From assembly GCA_947495295.1 (NCBI GenBank), contig CANLYJ010000004.1:262841-326840 (forward strand): 64,000 nucleotides of DNA. Reading direction: 5' to 3'. The DNA comes from an uncultured Paracoccaceae bacterium. Lineage in GTDB: Bacteria > Pseudomonadota > Alphaproteobacteria > Rhodobacterales > Rhodobacteraceae. Each line of letters begins with the position of its first letter. Position 1 is the stretch's first letter. This document shows, in pieces, positions 1-9,043 of the stretch. Position numbers and translations under genes: made by a program. Under the pieces are notes generated by a model. It saw only the letters and a list, made by a program, of their open reading frames with translations, was not told the origin of the DNA and ran no database searches.

Positions 1-1
1 A

Positions 2-1678
2 GTGGTCGCGATGATCGGCGTGTCCATCCTGCTGGTGACCGGCGTGTTACCTTACGAGGATGCGGTGACAGCCCTTGCAAATCCAGCGCCGTGGACAATC
101 GTTGCGATGTTCATCATCGTCGGTGCGCTTGTGCGGACCGGCGCGCTGAATGCGATGACCCAGCTGGCCGAACGGCAGGCCGCAGTCAGCCCGGCCCGCG
201 CCATTGGTGGGGGGCTGGTCTTTGTGGCCTTTGCCAGCGCGATCATGAATAACACGCCGCTTGTCGTGGTCATGATACCGGTCTTTGTGCAACTGGCCCG
301 TACATTGGGCACATCTGCGTCGAAACTGCTGATCCCGCTCAGCTATGCGGCGATCGTGGGCGGTACGCTGACCTTGCTGGGCACATCGACCAACCTGCTG
401 GTTGACGGCGTTGCCCGGTCATCGGGTATGGAACCCTTTGGCATTCTAGAGATCATGCCAGTTGGGCTGGTGGTGGTCGCATGGACCTTTACCTATCTGT
501 ATTTCATGGCACCGCGCCTGCTGCCGGATCGGCAAAGCATGGCGACGATGTTGTCAGACCGGTCGAAAAAGAAATTCTTTTCCGAAGCCGTGATCCCGCC
601 GGACAGCAATCTGATCGGACGCGAGGTGAACTCCGTCCAATTGTTCAAACGCGATGGGGTGCGCCTGATCGACGTGGTGCGTGGTGATACATCGCTGCGG
701 CGCAATTTGGCAGCCGTGACACTGCAGCTTGGCGACCGGGTGGTGCTGCGCACCGAGATGACAGAGTTGTTGTCGCTGCAATCCAACAAGGAACTGCGCC
801 GGGTCGATCAGGTTTCAGCGGTTGAAACCACGACGGTGGAGGTGTTGATCACGCCCAACTGCATGATGGTTGGGCGTCGTCTTGGGTCATTGCGCCTGCG
901 CCGCCGCTATGCGGTCTATACGCTTGCTGTGCATCGCCGTGACGCCAATATCGCCCGCCAAATGGATGATGTGGTTGTGCGCGTGGGTGACACGCTGCTG
1001 CTGGAAGGGGCACCCGAAGACATTCAGCGTCTGGGCGAGGATATGAACCTTGGCGACGTATCCAAGCCGACGCAGCGCGCCTATCGGCGTGCGCATGCAC
1101 CTATCGCAATTGGGGTTTTGCTAAGCGTCGTGACCCTTGCAGCCCTTGGTGTCGCCCCGATCCTGCTGCTGGCGATGGTGGGGGTGACCATTGTGCTGAT
1201 GACCGGCTGCATCGATGCGGAAGAGGCATTTTCCTTTGTCGATGGCCGATTACTGGCGTTGATCTTTGCCATGTTGGGCGTTGGATCGGCGCTGCAATCA
1301 TCCGGTGCTGTAGGGATCATTGCCGATGCGATATCACCTGTAATGATGGTCCTGCCGCCCTTCTTTGTTGTGCTGTCGGTGTATCTTTTGTCCAGCATCC
1401 TGACAGAGCTTGTATCCAACAATGCAGTTGCGGTTGTGATGACCCCGATCGCCATTGGTCTGGCAACAGCGCTGGGTGTTGATCCGCGCCCTTTGGTGGT
1501 CGCGGTGATGATTGCGGCAAGCGCCAGTTTCGCCACGCCAATCGGATATCAAACCAATACGCTGGTTTATGGGCCGGGGGGGTACAAGTTCGCTGATTTC
1601 CTGAAATTCGGGATCCCGCTGAACCTGTCGCTGGCGCCGATTGCGTCATTTGTGATCCCGATGATCTGGCCGCTTTAG
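2..1678 (+). CDS. SLC13-family permease with two TrkA-C (RCK_C) domains, 5' end cut by window
   Basis: This is an inner-membrane transporter of the SLC13/DASS type, likely moving anions such as sulfate or dicarboxylates; the substrate cannot be read from sequence. Of 558 visible residues, hydrophobic segments fill about 1-170 and 365-558. Between them lie two hydrophilic repeats (about 193-270 and 280-350) with the beta-rich pattern of TrkA-C ligand-binding domains, for example 'GREVNSVQL' and 'GRRLGSLRL'. The motif 'NNTPLVVVMIP' and its C-terminal counterpart 'SNNAVAVVMTPIA' are the internal-repeat signatures of this family. The reading frame is open to the window edge and family members are about 590 residues, so the true start probably lies upstream. 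An alternative name is a Na+/sulfate symporter. Confidence 0.85.
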   Translation: MVAMIGVSILLVTGVLPYEDAVTALANPAPWTIVAMFIIVGALVRTGALNAMTQLAERQAAVSPARAIGGGLVFVAFASAIMNNTPLVVVMIPVFVQLARTLGTSASKLLIPLSYAAIVGGTLTLLGTSTNLLVDGVARSSGMEPFGILEIMPVGLVVVAWTFTYLYFMAPRLLPDRQSMATMLSDRSKKKFFSEAVIPPDSNLIGREVNSVQLFKRDGVRLIDVVRGDTSLRRNLAAVTLQLGDRVVLRTEMTELLSLQSNKELRRVDQVSAVETTTVEVLITPNCMMVGRRLGSLRLRRRYAVYTLAVHRRDANIARQMDDVVVRVGDTLLLEGAPEDIQRLGEDMNLGDVSKPTQRAYRRAHAPIAIGVLLSVVTLAALGVAPILLLAMVGVTIVLMTGCIDAEEAFSFVDGRLLALIFAMLGVGSALQSSGAVGIIADAISPVMMVLPPFFVVLSVYLLSSILTELVSNNAVAVVMTPIAIGLATALGVDPRPLVVAVMIAASASFATPIGYQTNTLVYGPGGYKFADFLKFGIPLNLSLAPIASFVIPMIWPL

Positions 1679-1750
1679 CGCAGGGTTGCGGGGCTGGGGC
1701 GGCATGCCTTATAGAGGCGCAAATTCAAACCACATCTGACGAGGTTTCCG

Positions 1751-2500
1751 ATGGCTGGCCACTCAAAATGGGCAAATATTCAGCACCGTAAAGGACGGCA
1801 GGACAAACTGCGCTCCAAGCTGTTTTCCAAGCTTGCCAAGGAAATCACCGTGGCGGCCAAAATGGGTGACCCCGACCCCGAAAAAAACCCGCGTCTGCGT
1901 CTGGCGGTCAAGGAGGCCAAATCAAGCTCCGTCCCCAAGGACGTGATCGACCGGGCGATCAAGAAGTCGCAAGGCGGTGACGCGGAAAACTACGATGAAA
2001 TCCGGTATGAAGGTTACGGGCCAAATGGCGTCGCAGTGATCGTTGAAACGATGACGGACAACCGCAACCGTACCGCCTCCACCGTGCGCTCCACGTTTTC
2101 CAAGAATGGCGGGAATTTGGGCGAAACCGGCTCTGTTGGGTTCATGTTCGACCGCAAGGGTGAAGTGGTTTATCCCGCATCTGTTGGCGACGACGACACC
2201 GTCATGATGGCCGCGATTGAGGCCGGCGCCGAAGACGTGCAAAGCGATGAAGAAAACCATGTCATCATCTGCGCCGATACCGATCTGAACGAGGTCTCCA
2301 CCGCGCTTGAAGCGGAACTGGGCGAGTCGGAATCGACCAAACTGATCTGGAAACCCAACATGACCACCGAGATTGATCTGGAAGGTCTGACCAAATTGAT
2401 GAAGCTGCTGGATACGCTGGAAGAAGATGACGACGTCCAGCGTGTGACGGCAAATTTCGAAGCATCCGACGACGTTATGGCGGCATTTGTCGAAAGCTGA
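1751..2500 (+). CDS. yebC: YebC/PmpR-family protein
   Basis: The 249-residue protein begins with the family hallmark '[18 protein letters not shown]' and carries the acidic, three-domain YebC fold, including '[10 protein letters not shown]' and '[13 protein letters not shown]' in the N-terminal half. Family members are described either as DNA-binding regulators (PmpR) or as ribosome-associated factors relieving stalls (YebC/TACO1); sequence alone does not decide. Length is normal for the family. A GAGG motif lies about nine bases before the ATG. The gene stands alone between the permease and an EamA transporter. Confidence 0.95.
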   Translation: MAGHSKWANIQHRKGRQDKLRSKLFSKLAKEITVAAKMGDPDPEKNPRLRLAVKEAKSSSVPKDVIDRAIKKSQGGDAENYDEIRYEGYGPNGVAVIVETMTDNRNRTASTVRSTFSKNGGNLGETGSVGFMFDRKGEVVYPASVGDDDTVMMAAIEAGAEDVQSDEENHVIICADTDLNEVSTALEAELGESESTKLIWKPNMTTEIDLEGLTKLMKLLDTLEEDDDVQRVTANFEASDDVMAAFVES

Positions 2501-2536
2501 CTTGTGTTCAGGCGGGGTTGCTGCCACGCCTGACGC

Positions 2537-3439
2537 ATGACCCGTTCCACATCATCGCAGCCTCTGACTGGCATCTTTTGGATGGTGGTCACCGGGTTCA
2601 ATTTTGTCGCTGTAACCGCTATTGTGAAACATGTGGGCGATGCGGTGCCCGCAGCGCAGGCTGCGTTTCTGCGCTACATCCTTGGGCTGGTTTTTCTGAT
2701 CCCGATGATCAAACCAATCCTTGCCGCCCATATGACCCGCCGCCAGTTGCGGCTGTTTTGCCTGCGCGGTCTGGCCCATACGATTGCGGTGATCCTGTGG
2801 TTCTTTGCCATGACGCGCATCCCCATCGCCGAGGTGACGGCGATGAATTACCTGTCGCCCATCTATGTTACGCTGGGTGCCGCGCTTTTCATGGGGGAAA
2901 AGCTCCCGCCCCGTCGTCTGATCGCGGTCATCGTGGCCTTGTTGGGTGCGCTGATCATTTTGCGCCCTGGGATCAAGGCGGTTGATATCGGGCATATCGC
3001 AATGCTGGGCACGGCCGTTGGTTTTGCCGCAGGCTACCTGATCGCCAAGCAGTTATCGGGCGAGGTGTCACCGGTTGTTGTCGTTGGCATGTTGTCGATC
3101 ACAGTCACAATTGGGCTGGCCCCATTTGCGGCTGCGGTGTGGGTCACGCCGACACTTGCGCAACTGGGCTGGCTGTTTCTTGTCGCCTGTTTTGCCACGG
3201 CAGGCCATTACACGATGACGCTGGCCTTTGCCGCCGCCCCGCTGACCGTTACGCAGCCGGTGACGTTTTTGCAGTTGGTCTGGGCGGTACTGCTGGGCTA
3301 TTTCGCCTTTGCAGAGGAAATTGACGGGTGGGTCATCCTGGGCGGGGCGATCATCATGGGATCGGTTAGCTTTATCACCTGGCGCGAAGCCGTGGCGCGA
3401 CGCAAGGTGACGCCCGCTGTCACAGCAACAAAGGTCTGA
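2537..3439 (+). CDS. DMT-superfamily (EamA) transporter
   Basis: The 300-residue hydrophobic protein has about ten membrane segments in two homologous halves, typical of EamA-domain drug/metabolite transporters. Characteristic patterns are 'NFVAVTAIVKH' in helix 1, 'YLSPIYVTLGAALFMGEKL' at the end of the first half, and 'VTFLQLVWAVLLGYFAFAEE' at the matching place in the second. The exported metabolite is unknown. The start has no strong Shine-Dalgarno, but the preceding reading frame overlaps in a different phase and looks non-coding. It is not obviously in an operon with yebC. Confidence 0.88.
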   Translation: MTRSTSSQPLTGIFWMVVTGFNFVAVTAIVKHVGDAVPAAQAAFLRYILGLVFLIPMIKPILAAHMTRRQLRLFCLRGLAHTIAVILWFFAMTRIPIAEVTAMNYLSPIYVTLGAALFMGEKLPPRRLIAVIVALLGALIILRPGIKAVDIGHIAMLGTAVGFAAGYLIAKQLSGEVSPVVVVGMLSITVTIGLAPFAAAVWVTPTLAQLGWLFLVACFATAGHYTMTLAFAAAPLTVTQPVTFLQLVWAVLLGYFAFAEEIDGWVILGGAIIMGSVSFITWREAVARRKVTPAVTATKV

Positions 3440-3487
3440 TCCCGCAGAGGTTGCTGCCGATCAACATGCAATTGACCGGGAAGGGCC

Positions 3488-3880
3488 TCACCGTTCCTTG
3501 ATAATCGCAGACGCATCCCAATGCTGCGCCGAGGCGGAGTAGATTGATTTCTCCGGACTGTATTTCCCGGGATCATCCAAAGAAGATGCATGGACGTAGA
3601 TACGATCACCCATGCGTTCGCTGCGCCGCGTGATCTGCGATCCACAGTGCGGGCAGAAACCGCTATAGGTTAGCTGCCCTGATCCACCCACCATTTCATA
3701 TGTTTTGCATACATCACTGATGATGAATGATTCACTGACCATTGGTACCATTTCCGAATGTCCAGAACCTGTGAGCCGCTGGCAGTCCCGGCAATGGCAG
3801 CGGAACATGGCAGCATCTAGGCGACTACCTTCGTAGCGGACCATTCCGCATTTGCATTGTCCTGTAATGCGTTCCGCCAT
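3488..3880 (-). CDS. GFA-family (glutathione-dependent formaldehyde-activating-like) zinc protein
   Basis: This small Mss4-like fold protein (130 residues from the chosen start) has the Cys pairs that bind zinc in GFA proteins: 'QCKCGMVRYEG' near the N-terminus, 'CHCRDCQRLTGS' at about 28-39, and 'FCPHCGSQI' at about 75-83. Family members include Gfa, which can promote S-hydroxymethylglutathione formation, but most are of unknown substrate. I chose the MAERI start because an AGGGGA element lies about ten bases upstream; a start seven codons earlier is possible. The gene is isolated, facing away from the EamA transporter and downstream of choV. Confidence 0.85.
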   Translation of the reverse strand: MAERITGQCKCGMVRYEGSRLDAAMFRCHCRDCQRLTGSGHSEMVPMVSESFIISDVCKTYEMVGGSGQLTYSGFCPHCGSQITRRSERMGDRIYVHASSLDDPGKYSPEKSIYSASAQHWDASAIIKER

Positions 3881-3962
3881 TTTTCCCATCCCCTGCGTCA
3901 AGTTAGCGGAGAAAAGTCATAATGTCAGCCTTGTCATGCGTGCCGTCCGTGGTCGCAGGTGC

Positions 3963-4979
3963 TTAGTCGCGGTTTAGCGGTGTCAGCCGCGCCAAAAGTG
4001 AGCTTTGGGTTACCTGACCAATGGGTTGTCCGTTTTCGGTTACTTGCAATGCATCGGCGTTGATCTGGTGCATGATGTCCTGCACGGGCGTTTCCACATC
4101 AATTGCGGGGCCTTGCGCCGTCCCGTCCGTCATCACATCGCGCGCGGTCAATACGCCCAGCGGGTTCATATGGGCGACAAATTCCGCCACATAATCATTG
4201 ACCGGATTGGTGAAAATATCGCGGGGCGTGCCGCATTGTACGATCCGTCCACCTTCCATGATGGCAATCCGATTGCCGATTTTGAACGCCTCATCAAGGT
4301 CATGGCTGACAAAGATAATCGTGCGGTTGCGCTTTTTTTGCAGGTCCAGCAATTCATCCTGCAGTTTGGTCCGGATCAGCGGATCAAGTGCCGAAAACGG
4401 TTCGTCCATCAACAGTATGGGCGCATCCGTGGCAAAGGCGCGGGCAAGGCCGACCCGTTGCTGCATGCCGCCCGATAATTCACCAACCAGCGCATCAGCA
4501 CGGTCATCCAGCCCCACCATATGCAGTTCTTCATCAACCCGCTTGTTGCGCTCTGCCTTGGACATACCGGCCAGTTCAAGCCCCAGCCCGACATTGTCGC
4601 GGACCGTGCGCCACGGCAGCAGGCCAAATTGCTGAAACACCATTGAGACGCATTCGCGCCTGACGCGGCGCAGATCGGGTGCCGACGCATTGCCGACGCT
4701 GCAAGACCAGTCCCCGTCAAAGATGCGCACCTCGCCCCGGACCACGGGGTTCAGCCCGTTCACCGCCCGCAACAAGGTTGATTTGCCAGAGCCTGACAGG
4801 CCCATGAGCACCAGTATTTCCCCCACTTCCACATTCAGCGAACAGTTGTGAACGCCCAGGATTTGGTCGGTCTCTGCACGAATTTCGGCCCGTTCCATAC
4901 CTTTATCCATCAGTGGTAAGGCGGACATCGGTTTGGGTCCGAAGACGATTGAGACGTTGTCGAATTCTACCGCGCTCAT
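3963..4979 (-). CDS. choV: Choline ABC transporter ATP-binding subunit
   Basis: This cytoplasmic ATPase energises choline import with ChoW and ChoX. The 338-residue protein shows Walker A 'GLSGSGKSTLL', the signature 'LSGGMQQRVGLARA', Walker B 'ILLMDEPFSALDP' and switch 'VSHD', in the arrangement of the quaternary-amine (QAT/ProV) subfamily. The C-terminal 70 residues form a degenerate CBS-like extension ('LTARDVMTDGT'). It overlaps choW by four bases, so translation is probably coupled. The assignment to choline rather than betaine rests on the adjacent choX and betICBA genes. Confidence 0.93.
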   Translation of the reverse strand: MSAVEFDNVSIVFGPKPMSALPLMDKGMERAEIRAETDQILGVHNCSLNVEVGEILVLMGLSGSGKSTLLRAVNGLNPVVRGEVRIFDGDWSCSVGNASAPDLRRVRRECVSMVFQQFGLLPWRTVRDNVGLGLELAGMSKAERNKRVDEELHMVGLDDRADALVGELSGGMQQRVGLARAFATDAPILLMDEPFSALDPLIRTKLQDELLDLQKKRNRTIIFVSHDLDEAFKIGNRIAIMEGGRIVQCGTPRDIFTNPVNDYVAEFVAHMNPLGVLTARDVMTDGTAQGPAIDVETPVQDIMHQINADALQVTENGQPIGQVTQSSLLARLTPLNRD

Positions 4980-5806
4980 TTATTCACCCTCAGCATGCGG
5001 TCGAGCATGATGGCCACGGCCACAATCGCAAATCCGGATTCGAACCCAAGACCGGGATCATTGCGCCCCAGCGCTTGCACCACCGGTTTGCCCAAGCCGT
5101 TTGCACCGACATAGGCCGAAATCACAACCATCGACAGCGACAGCATGATCACCTGATTGAGCCCCGCCATGATCTGTGGAAACGCATAGGGCAGTTCAAC
5201 CTTCCACAACCGCTGTGCAGGGGTCGCACCGAAGGATTCAGCAGCTTCCAATAGTGGGGTCGGGGTGTTTGAAACACCCAGATAGGTCAGCCTGATCGGG
5301 GCGGGTAGCACAAATATCACTGTCGCAAATAGGCCGGGCACCATGCCCAGACCAAAGAAGACGATCGCCGGGATCAGGTACACAAATGCAGGCAGTGTTT
5401 GCATCAGATCAAGGATCGGGCTGAGCGACTGATAGGCGCGGGGCCGATGCGCGAGGAAAATGCCAATCGGCACCCCAAGGCCCATGCAGACCACGCAGGA
5501 TGATAACACCAGCGCAAGGCTGTCAGTGGTTTCGTCCCAATAGCCCTGATTGATCACAAATAGCAGGCACAAAAGCACCAGCAGACAGATTTTCCATGAT
5601 CGCTGCAAAACCCATGTCAACGCCACGAATAGCAGGATCACGACAAAGGCGGGCGGCGTTTGCAGACACCAGACGATGCCGTCAATCATCCAGTCCAGCC
5701 CATCGCTGAGCGCGTCAAAGGCCGGGCGGCCATTATCCTTGAGCCAGTCCACGGCTGTTTCTGACCAGTCGCCCACCGGAATTTTGTTTTCTGTCAGCCA
5801 GTCCAT
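4976..5806 (-). CDS. choW: Choline ABC transporter permease
   Basis: This inner-membrane permease (276 residues) starts with a hydrophilic N-terminus and then has about six to seven transmembrane helices. The BPD permease motif region reads 'EAAESFGATPAQRLWKVELP', matching the EAA loop that contacts the ATPase. It resembles ProW/OpuAB-type subunits. It lies between choX and choV on the minus strand, with a four-base overlap with choV and about 58 bases after choX that contain a hairpin. Confidence 0.93.
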   Translation of the reverse strand: MDWLTENKIPVGDWSETAVDWLKDNGRPAFDALSDGLDWMIDGIVWCLQTPPAFVVILLFVALTWVLQRSWKICLLVLLCLLFVINQGYWDETTDSLALVLSSCVVCMGLGVPIGIFLAHRPRAYQSLSPILDLMQTLPAFVYLIPAIVFFGLGMVPGLFATVIFVLPAPIRLTYLGVSNTPTPLLEAAESFGATPAQRLWKVELPYAFPQIMAGLNQVIMLSLSMVVISAYVGANGLGKPVVQALGRNDPGLGFESGFAIVAVAIMLDRMLRVNK

Positions 5807-5824
5807 ACCCGCCCCTTGTCAATC

Positions 5825-5854
5825 AAAAAAGGGAGCGTCGCCGCCCCCTTTTTT
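5825..5854 (-). terminator. Hairpin with flanking U-run between choX and choW (attenuator or partial terminator)
   Basis: On the minus strand, arms of 13 bases (AAAAAAGGGGGCG and CGCTCCCTTTTTT, one mismatch) enclose a 4-base loop, and the A/U outer part supplies the U-run. It lies just after the choX stop and before choW. In binding-protein transport operons such hairpins commonly let the binding-protein message accumulate above the permease message; that role here is inferred. Confidence 0.7.
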
Positions 5855-5864
5855 CTTTGTTTTC

Positions 5865-6788
5865 TTATTCAGCCAATGCTGCGGTTACCGCCGCGACAGC
5901 ATCGCCGCCGTCCTTGGTGGTCACACCGTCCAGCCATGGGGTCCAGGCGTCGGTATTGGCGGCCAGCCATGCCTTTGCTGCATCTGTGGGATCGACGTCA
6001 TCATTCAGGATCGCGCCCATAATCTCATTCTCCATCGCAAGCGAGAATTCGAGGTTTTGCAACAGCTTACCTGTGTTGGTGCATTCATCGACATAACCTG
6101 CGCGCGTGTTGGTCGCCACGGTTGCACCGCCCAGATTAGGTCCAAAATAGTCATCACCACCGGGCAGATATGTCAGGTCGTAATTGGCATTCATCGGGTG
6201 CGGTTCCCAACCCAGAAACACAACAGGCTCATCACGGTCGCTGGCGCGTTCGACCTGTGCCAGCATGCCCTGCTCAGAGCTTTCGACAACCTCGAACCCT
6301 TCAAGGCCAAAGGCATTGGCGTCGATCATATCGATGATCAGGCGGTTGCCGTCATTGCCTGCTTCGATCCCGTAGATATTGCCGTCCAGTGCATCCTTGG
6401 CCTGCGCGATGGATGCAAAATCCGTGATGCCCGCGGCAACGCCGGCTGCGTTCGTGGCCAAAGTGTATTTCGCGCCTTCAAGGTTGGTGCGAACAGTGTC
6501 CACTGTGCCTGCTTCACGATAGCTGGCGATGTCGCCTTCCATCGTGGGCATCCAGTTGCCAAGGAACACATCAATATCACCCTGCGCCATTGAGGCGTAA
6601 GTGACTGGCACTGACAGGATGTCAGTTGTTGTTTCATATCCCAGCGCTTCCAGCACAATCGACGTCGCGGCGGTTGTGGCGGTGATGTCTGTCCATCCGA
6701 CATCGGAAAAACGCACAGTATCGCAATCAGCAAAAGCAGGTGCGGCCGCACAGATTGCAAGCACGGATAGGGTGGATTTCAGTTTCAT
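5865..6788 (-). CDS. choX: Choline ABC transporter periplasmic binding protein
   Basis: This 307-residue secreted protein captures choline in the periplasm. Residues 1-20 form a signal peptide ending 'APAFA', followed by 'DCDTVRFSDVGWTDI', typical of OpuAC-type ligand-binding domains. Tryptophans and an Asp-rich pocket such as 'FLGNWMPTMEGD' and 'VVFLGWEPHPMN' fit a quaternary-ammonium aromatic cage. It is the first gene of choXWV and diverges from betI; a TCTCCC-complement (GGGAGAC) Shine-Dalgarno precedes the start. The sequence fits ChoX better than ProX because of its neighbours. Confidence 0.94.
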   Translation of the reverse strand: MKLKSTLSVLAICAAAPAFADCDTVRFSDVGWTDITATTAATSIVLEALGYETTTDILSVPVTYASMAQGDIDVFLGNWMPTMEGDIASYREAGTVDTVRTNLEGAKYTLATNAAGVAAGITDFASIAQAKDALDGNIYGIEAGNDGNRLIIDMIDANAFGLEGFEVVESSEQGMLAQVERASDRDEPVVFLGWEPHPMNANYDLTYLPGGDDYFGPNLGGATVATNTRAGYVDECTNTGKLLQNLEFSLAMENEIMGAILNDDVDPTDAAKAWLAANTDAWTPWLDGVTTKDGGDAVAAVTAALAE

Positions 6789-6803
6789 GGTCGTCTCCCA
6801 GTT

Positions 6804-6835
6804 TTGACTCGTTTTTTCTTGATTGACGAGTCAAT
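6804..6835. promoter_or_regulatory. Palindromic candidate BetI operator in the choX-betI divergent region
   Basis: Two nested symmetries are visible. TTGACTCGT (6804-6812) pairs with ACGAGTCAA (6826-6834), and ATTGACGAGTCAAT (6822-6835) is itself a perfect 6-base palindrome with a 2-base spacer. The spacing and ATTGA...TCAAT core resemble the betaine-regulatory site bound by BetI in enterics. The position between choX and betI suits control of both arms. The binding assignment is inference. Confidence 0.55.
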
Positions 6836-6878
6836 AAAAAACAAATTATCTGCTTATGTCCACCTGAAAGAGGATCAG

Positions 6879-7448
6879 ATGCCCAAGCTTGGAATGGAAC
6901 CTATCCGGCGCGCTGCATTAGTTAAAGCGACGATTGACGAGATCGGCGCAGCGGGGACGTTGGATGTAACGGTTAGCAAGATTGCGAAGCGTGCAGGCAT
7001 GTCGTCGGCACTGGCGCATCATTATTTTGGTGGCAAGGATCAGATATTCGAGGCCGCGATGCGCCAGATCCTGCGCGATTACGGGGCACAGGTGGTGACA
7101 GCCCTTCATGATGCGCGTGATCCTGCGGCGCGTGCCCGGGCCATCATTGCCGCCAACTTCGCCCCATCCTGTTTTGACCCGGCCACGGTCAGTGCCTGGA
7201 TGATGTTTTACGTGCAGGCCCAGACAAACCGGGCCGCTTTGCGCCTGTTGCGCCTTTATCAACGGCGCTTGCGCAGCAATCTGACCCATGCGTTGCGCCC
7301 CATTACAGCTAACCCAGAAGAGGCTGCTGATATGCTGGCCGCCCTGATCGACGGGTTTTACATCCGTGCCGCACTTGCGGTGCCGGATGAGGATGCACAT
7401 GGCAAGACCCTGAAACTATTGACAATCCTGACAGAGGGGGCGGCATGA
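6879..7448 (+). CDS. betI: Transcriptional repressor BetI (TetR family)
   Basis: This TetR-type regulator (189 residues) has its helix-turn-helix at about 25-50 ('VSKIAKRAGMSSALAHHYFG'), the pattern of BetI choline-responsive repressors. The ATG at 6879 was chosen because an AAAGAGGA element precedes it and BetI proteins begin MPKxGMxPIRR; an upstream TTG in frame is unlikely. It overlaps betC by four bases (ATGA). It should repress betCBA and perhaps choXWV until choline is present. Confidence 0.94.
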   Translation: MPKLGMEPIRRAALVKATIDEIGAAGTLDVTVSKIAKRAGMSSALAHHYFGGKDQIFEAAMRQILRDYGAQVVTALHDARDPAARARAIIAANFAPSCFDPATVSAWMMFYVQAQTNRAALRLLRLYQRRLRSNLTHALRPITANPEEAADMLAALIDGFYIRAALAVPDEDAHGKTLKLLTILTEGAA

Positions 7449-8953
7449 GCGAACCAAATATCCTGATTATCATGGTGGACCAGTTGAACGGTACGCTGTT
7501 TCCTGACGGTCCCGCCGATTGGCTGCATGCCCCTAACCTTAAGGCGCTTGCGGCCCGGTCAACCCGCTTTGCCAACACCTATACAGCGTCCCCCTTATGC
7601 GCCCCGGCGCGGGCGTCGTTCATGTCGGGGCAATTGCCGTCACGGACGGGCGTTTACGACAATGCCGCCGAATTTGGGTCGTCCATTCCGACCTATGCCC
7701 ATCATCTGCGCCGCGCGGGTTATCAGACCTGCCTATCGGGCAAGATGCATTTCGTTGGCCCCGATCAGCTACACGGGTTCGAGGAACGGCTGACCACCGA
7801 TATCTACCCCGCCGATTTCGGCTGGACCCCGGATTACCGCAAACCGGGTGAGCGGATCGATTGGTGGTATCACAATATGGGCTCTGTCACCGGTGCCGGT
7901 GTGGCCGAGATCACCAACCAGATGGAATATGATGACGAGGTTGCGTATAACGCGATCCGCAAGCTTTATGACCTGTCACGCGGCCATGACGACCGGCCAT
8001 GGTGCCTGACGGTCAGCTTCACCCACCCGCATGACCCTTACGTGGCGCGCAAGAAATATTGGGACCTTTATGAGGACTGCGCCCACTTGCTGCCAGAGGT
8101 CGGCCCGATCCCCTATGCGGATCAGGACGCGCATTCGCAGCGGATCCTTGATGCCAATGACCGCGACAATTTCAACATCACCGAAGACCACGTTCGCCGC
8201 GCGCGGCAGGCTTATTTTGCGAATATCTCGTACCTTGACGACAAGGTGGGCGAGATCCTGCAAACGCTAGAGGATACACGGCAAGAGGCAGTGATCGTCT
8301 TTGTTTCCGACCATGGCGATATGCTGGGCGAACGGGGCTTGTGGTTCAAGATGTCCTTCTACGAAGGGTCAGCGCGCGTGCCGCTGATGATCGCCTCACC
8401 CACGATGGAGCCCGGTCAAAACGCAACCCCGGTCAGCACCATCGACATTACGCCCACCATTTGTGACCTTGCGGGCGTGGATATGTCCGAGGTTATGCCA
8501 TGGACCCAAGGGGAAAGCCTTGTGCATCTGGGGCAGGGTGGCCAGCGCGACACGCCGGTTGCCATGGAATACGCGGCAGAGGCGAGCTACGCCCCGCTTG
8601 TGTCGCTCCGCTATGGGAAATGGAAATACAATCGCTGCGTGCTGGACCCTGATCAGCTGTTCGATCTGGAGGCCGATCCGCATGAGCTGATCAATCTGGC
8701 GGACCTGCCGGAACATCAGGGCACCGTCACGCAACTGCGCGCGAAATCTCAGGCGCGCTGGGACCTTGCTAAATTCGACGCCGATGTGCGCCATTCACAG
8801 GCCTGCCGCTGGGTCGTCTACGAGGCGCTGCGCAACGGCAATTACTATCCGTGGGACTACCAGCCGCTGCAAAAAGCGTCCGAACGCTACATGCGCAATC
8901 ACATGGACCTCAACGTTCTCGAAGAAAACCAACGCTTTCCCCGAGGGGAATAG
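7445..8953 (+). CDS. betC: Choline-sulfatase
   Basis: This 502-residue enzyme hydrolyses choline-O-sulfate to choline and sulfate. The sulfatase signature CAPAR at residues 52-56 contains Cys52, which must be converted to formylglycine; metal-binding residues are seen in 'IIMVDQLN' and 'VFVSDHGDMLGERG'. The C-terminal choline-sulfatase extension ('SQACRWVVYEALRNGNYYPW') separates it from general arylsulfatases. It is translationally coupled to betI. The gene order betI-betC-betB-betA is the one known from rhizobia and roseobacters. Confidence 0.95.
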   Translation: MSEPNILIIMVDQLNGTLFPDGPADWLHAPNLKALAARSTRFANTYTASPLCAPARASFMSGQLPSRTGVYDNAAEFGSSIPTYAHHLRRAGYQTCLSGKMHFVGPDQLHGFEERLTTDIYPADFGWTPDYRKPGERIDWWYHNMGSVTGAGVAEITNQMEYDDEVAYNAIRKLYDLSRGHDDRPWCLTVSFTHPHDPYVARKKYWDLYEDCAHLLPEVGPIPYADQDAHSQRILDANDRDNFNITEDHVRRARQAYFANISYLDDKVGEILQTLEDTRQEAVIVFVSDHGDMLGERGLWFKMSFYEGSARVPLMIASPTMEPGQNATPVSTIDITPTICDLAGVDMSEVMPWTQGESLVHLGQGGQRDTPVAMEYAAEASYAPLVSLRYGKWKYNRCVLDPDQLFDLEADPHELINLADLPEHQGTVTQLRAKSQARWDLAKFDADVRHSQACRWVVYEALRNGNYYPWDYQPLQKASERYMRNHMDLNVLEENQRFPRGE

Positions 8954-8971
8954 CACTATCATCGTCGCCTG

Positions 8972-8994
8972 CAAACGCTCTCCCAGAGCGTTTG
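8972..8994 (+). terminator. Perfect hairpin between betC and betB
   Basis: CAAACGCTCT and AGAGCGTTTG form a perfect 10-base stem with a CCC loop, followed by TTTAG. The short U-run makes it at best a weak terminator; it could also stabilise the upstream message or attenuate betBA. Confidence 0.5.
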
Positions 8995-9043
8995 TTTAGC
9001 GGCTCCGATTACCCAAAATACGCCCGCCGGAGGCACCCAAGTT

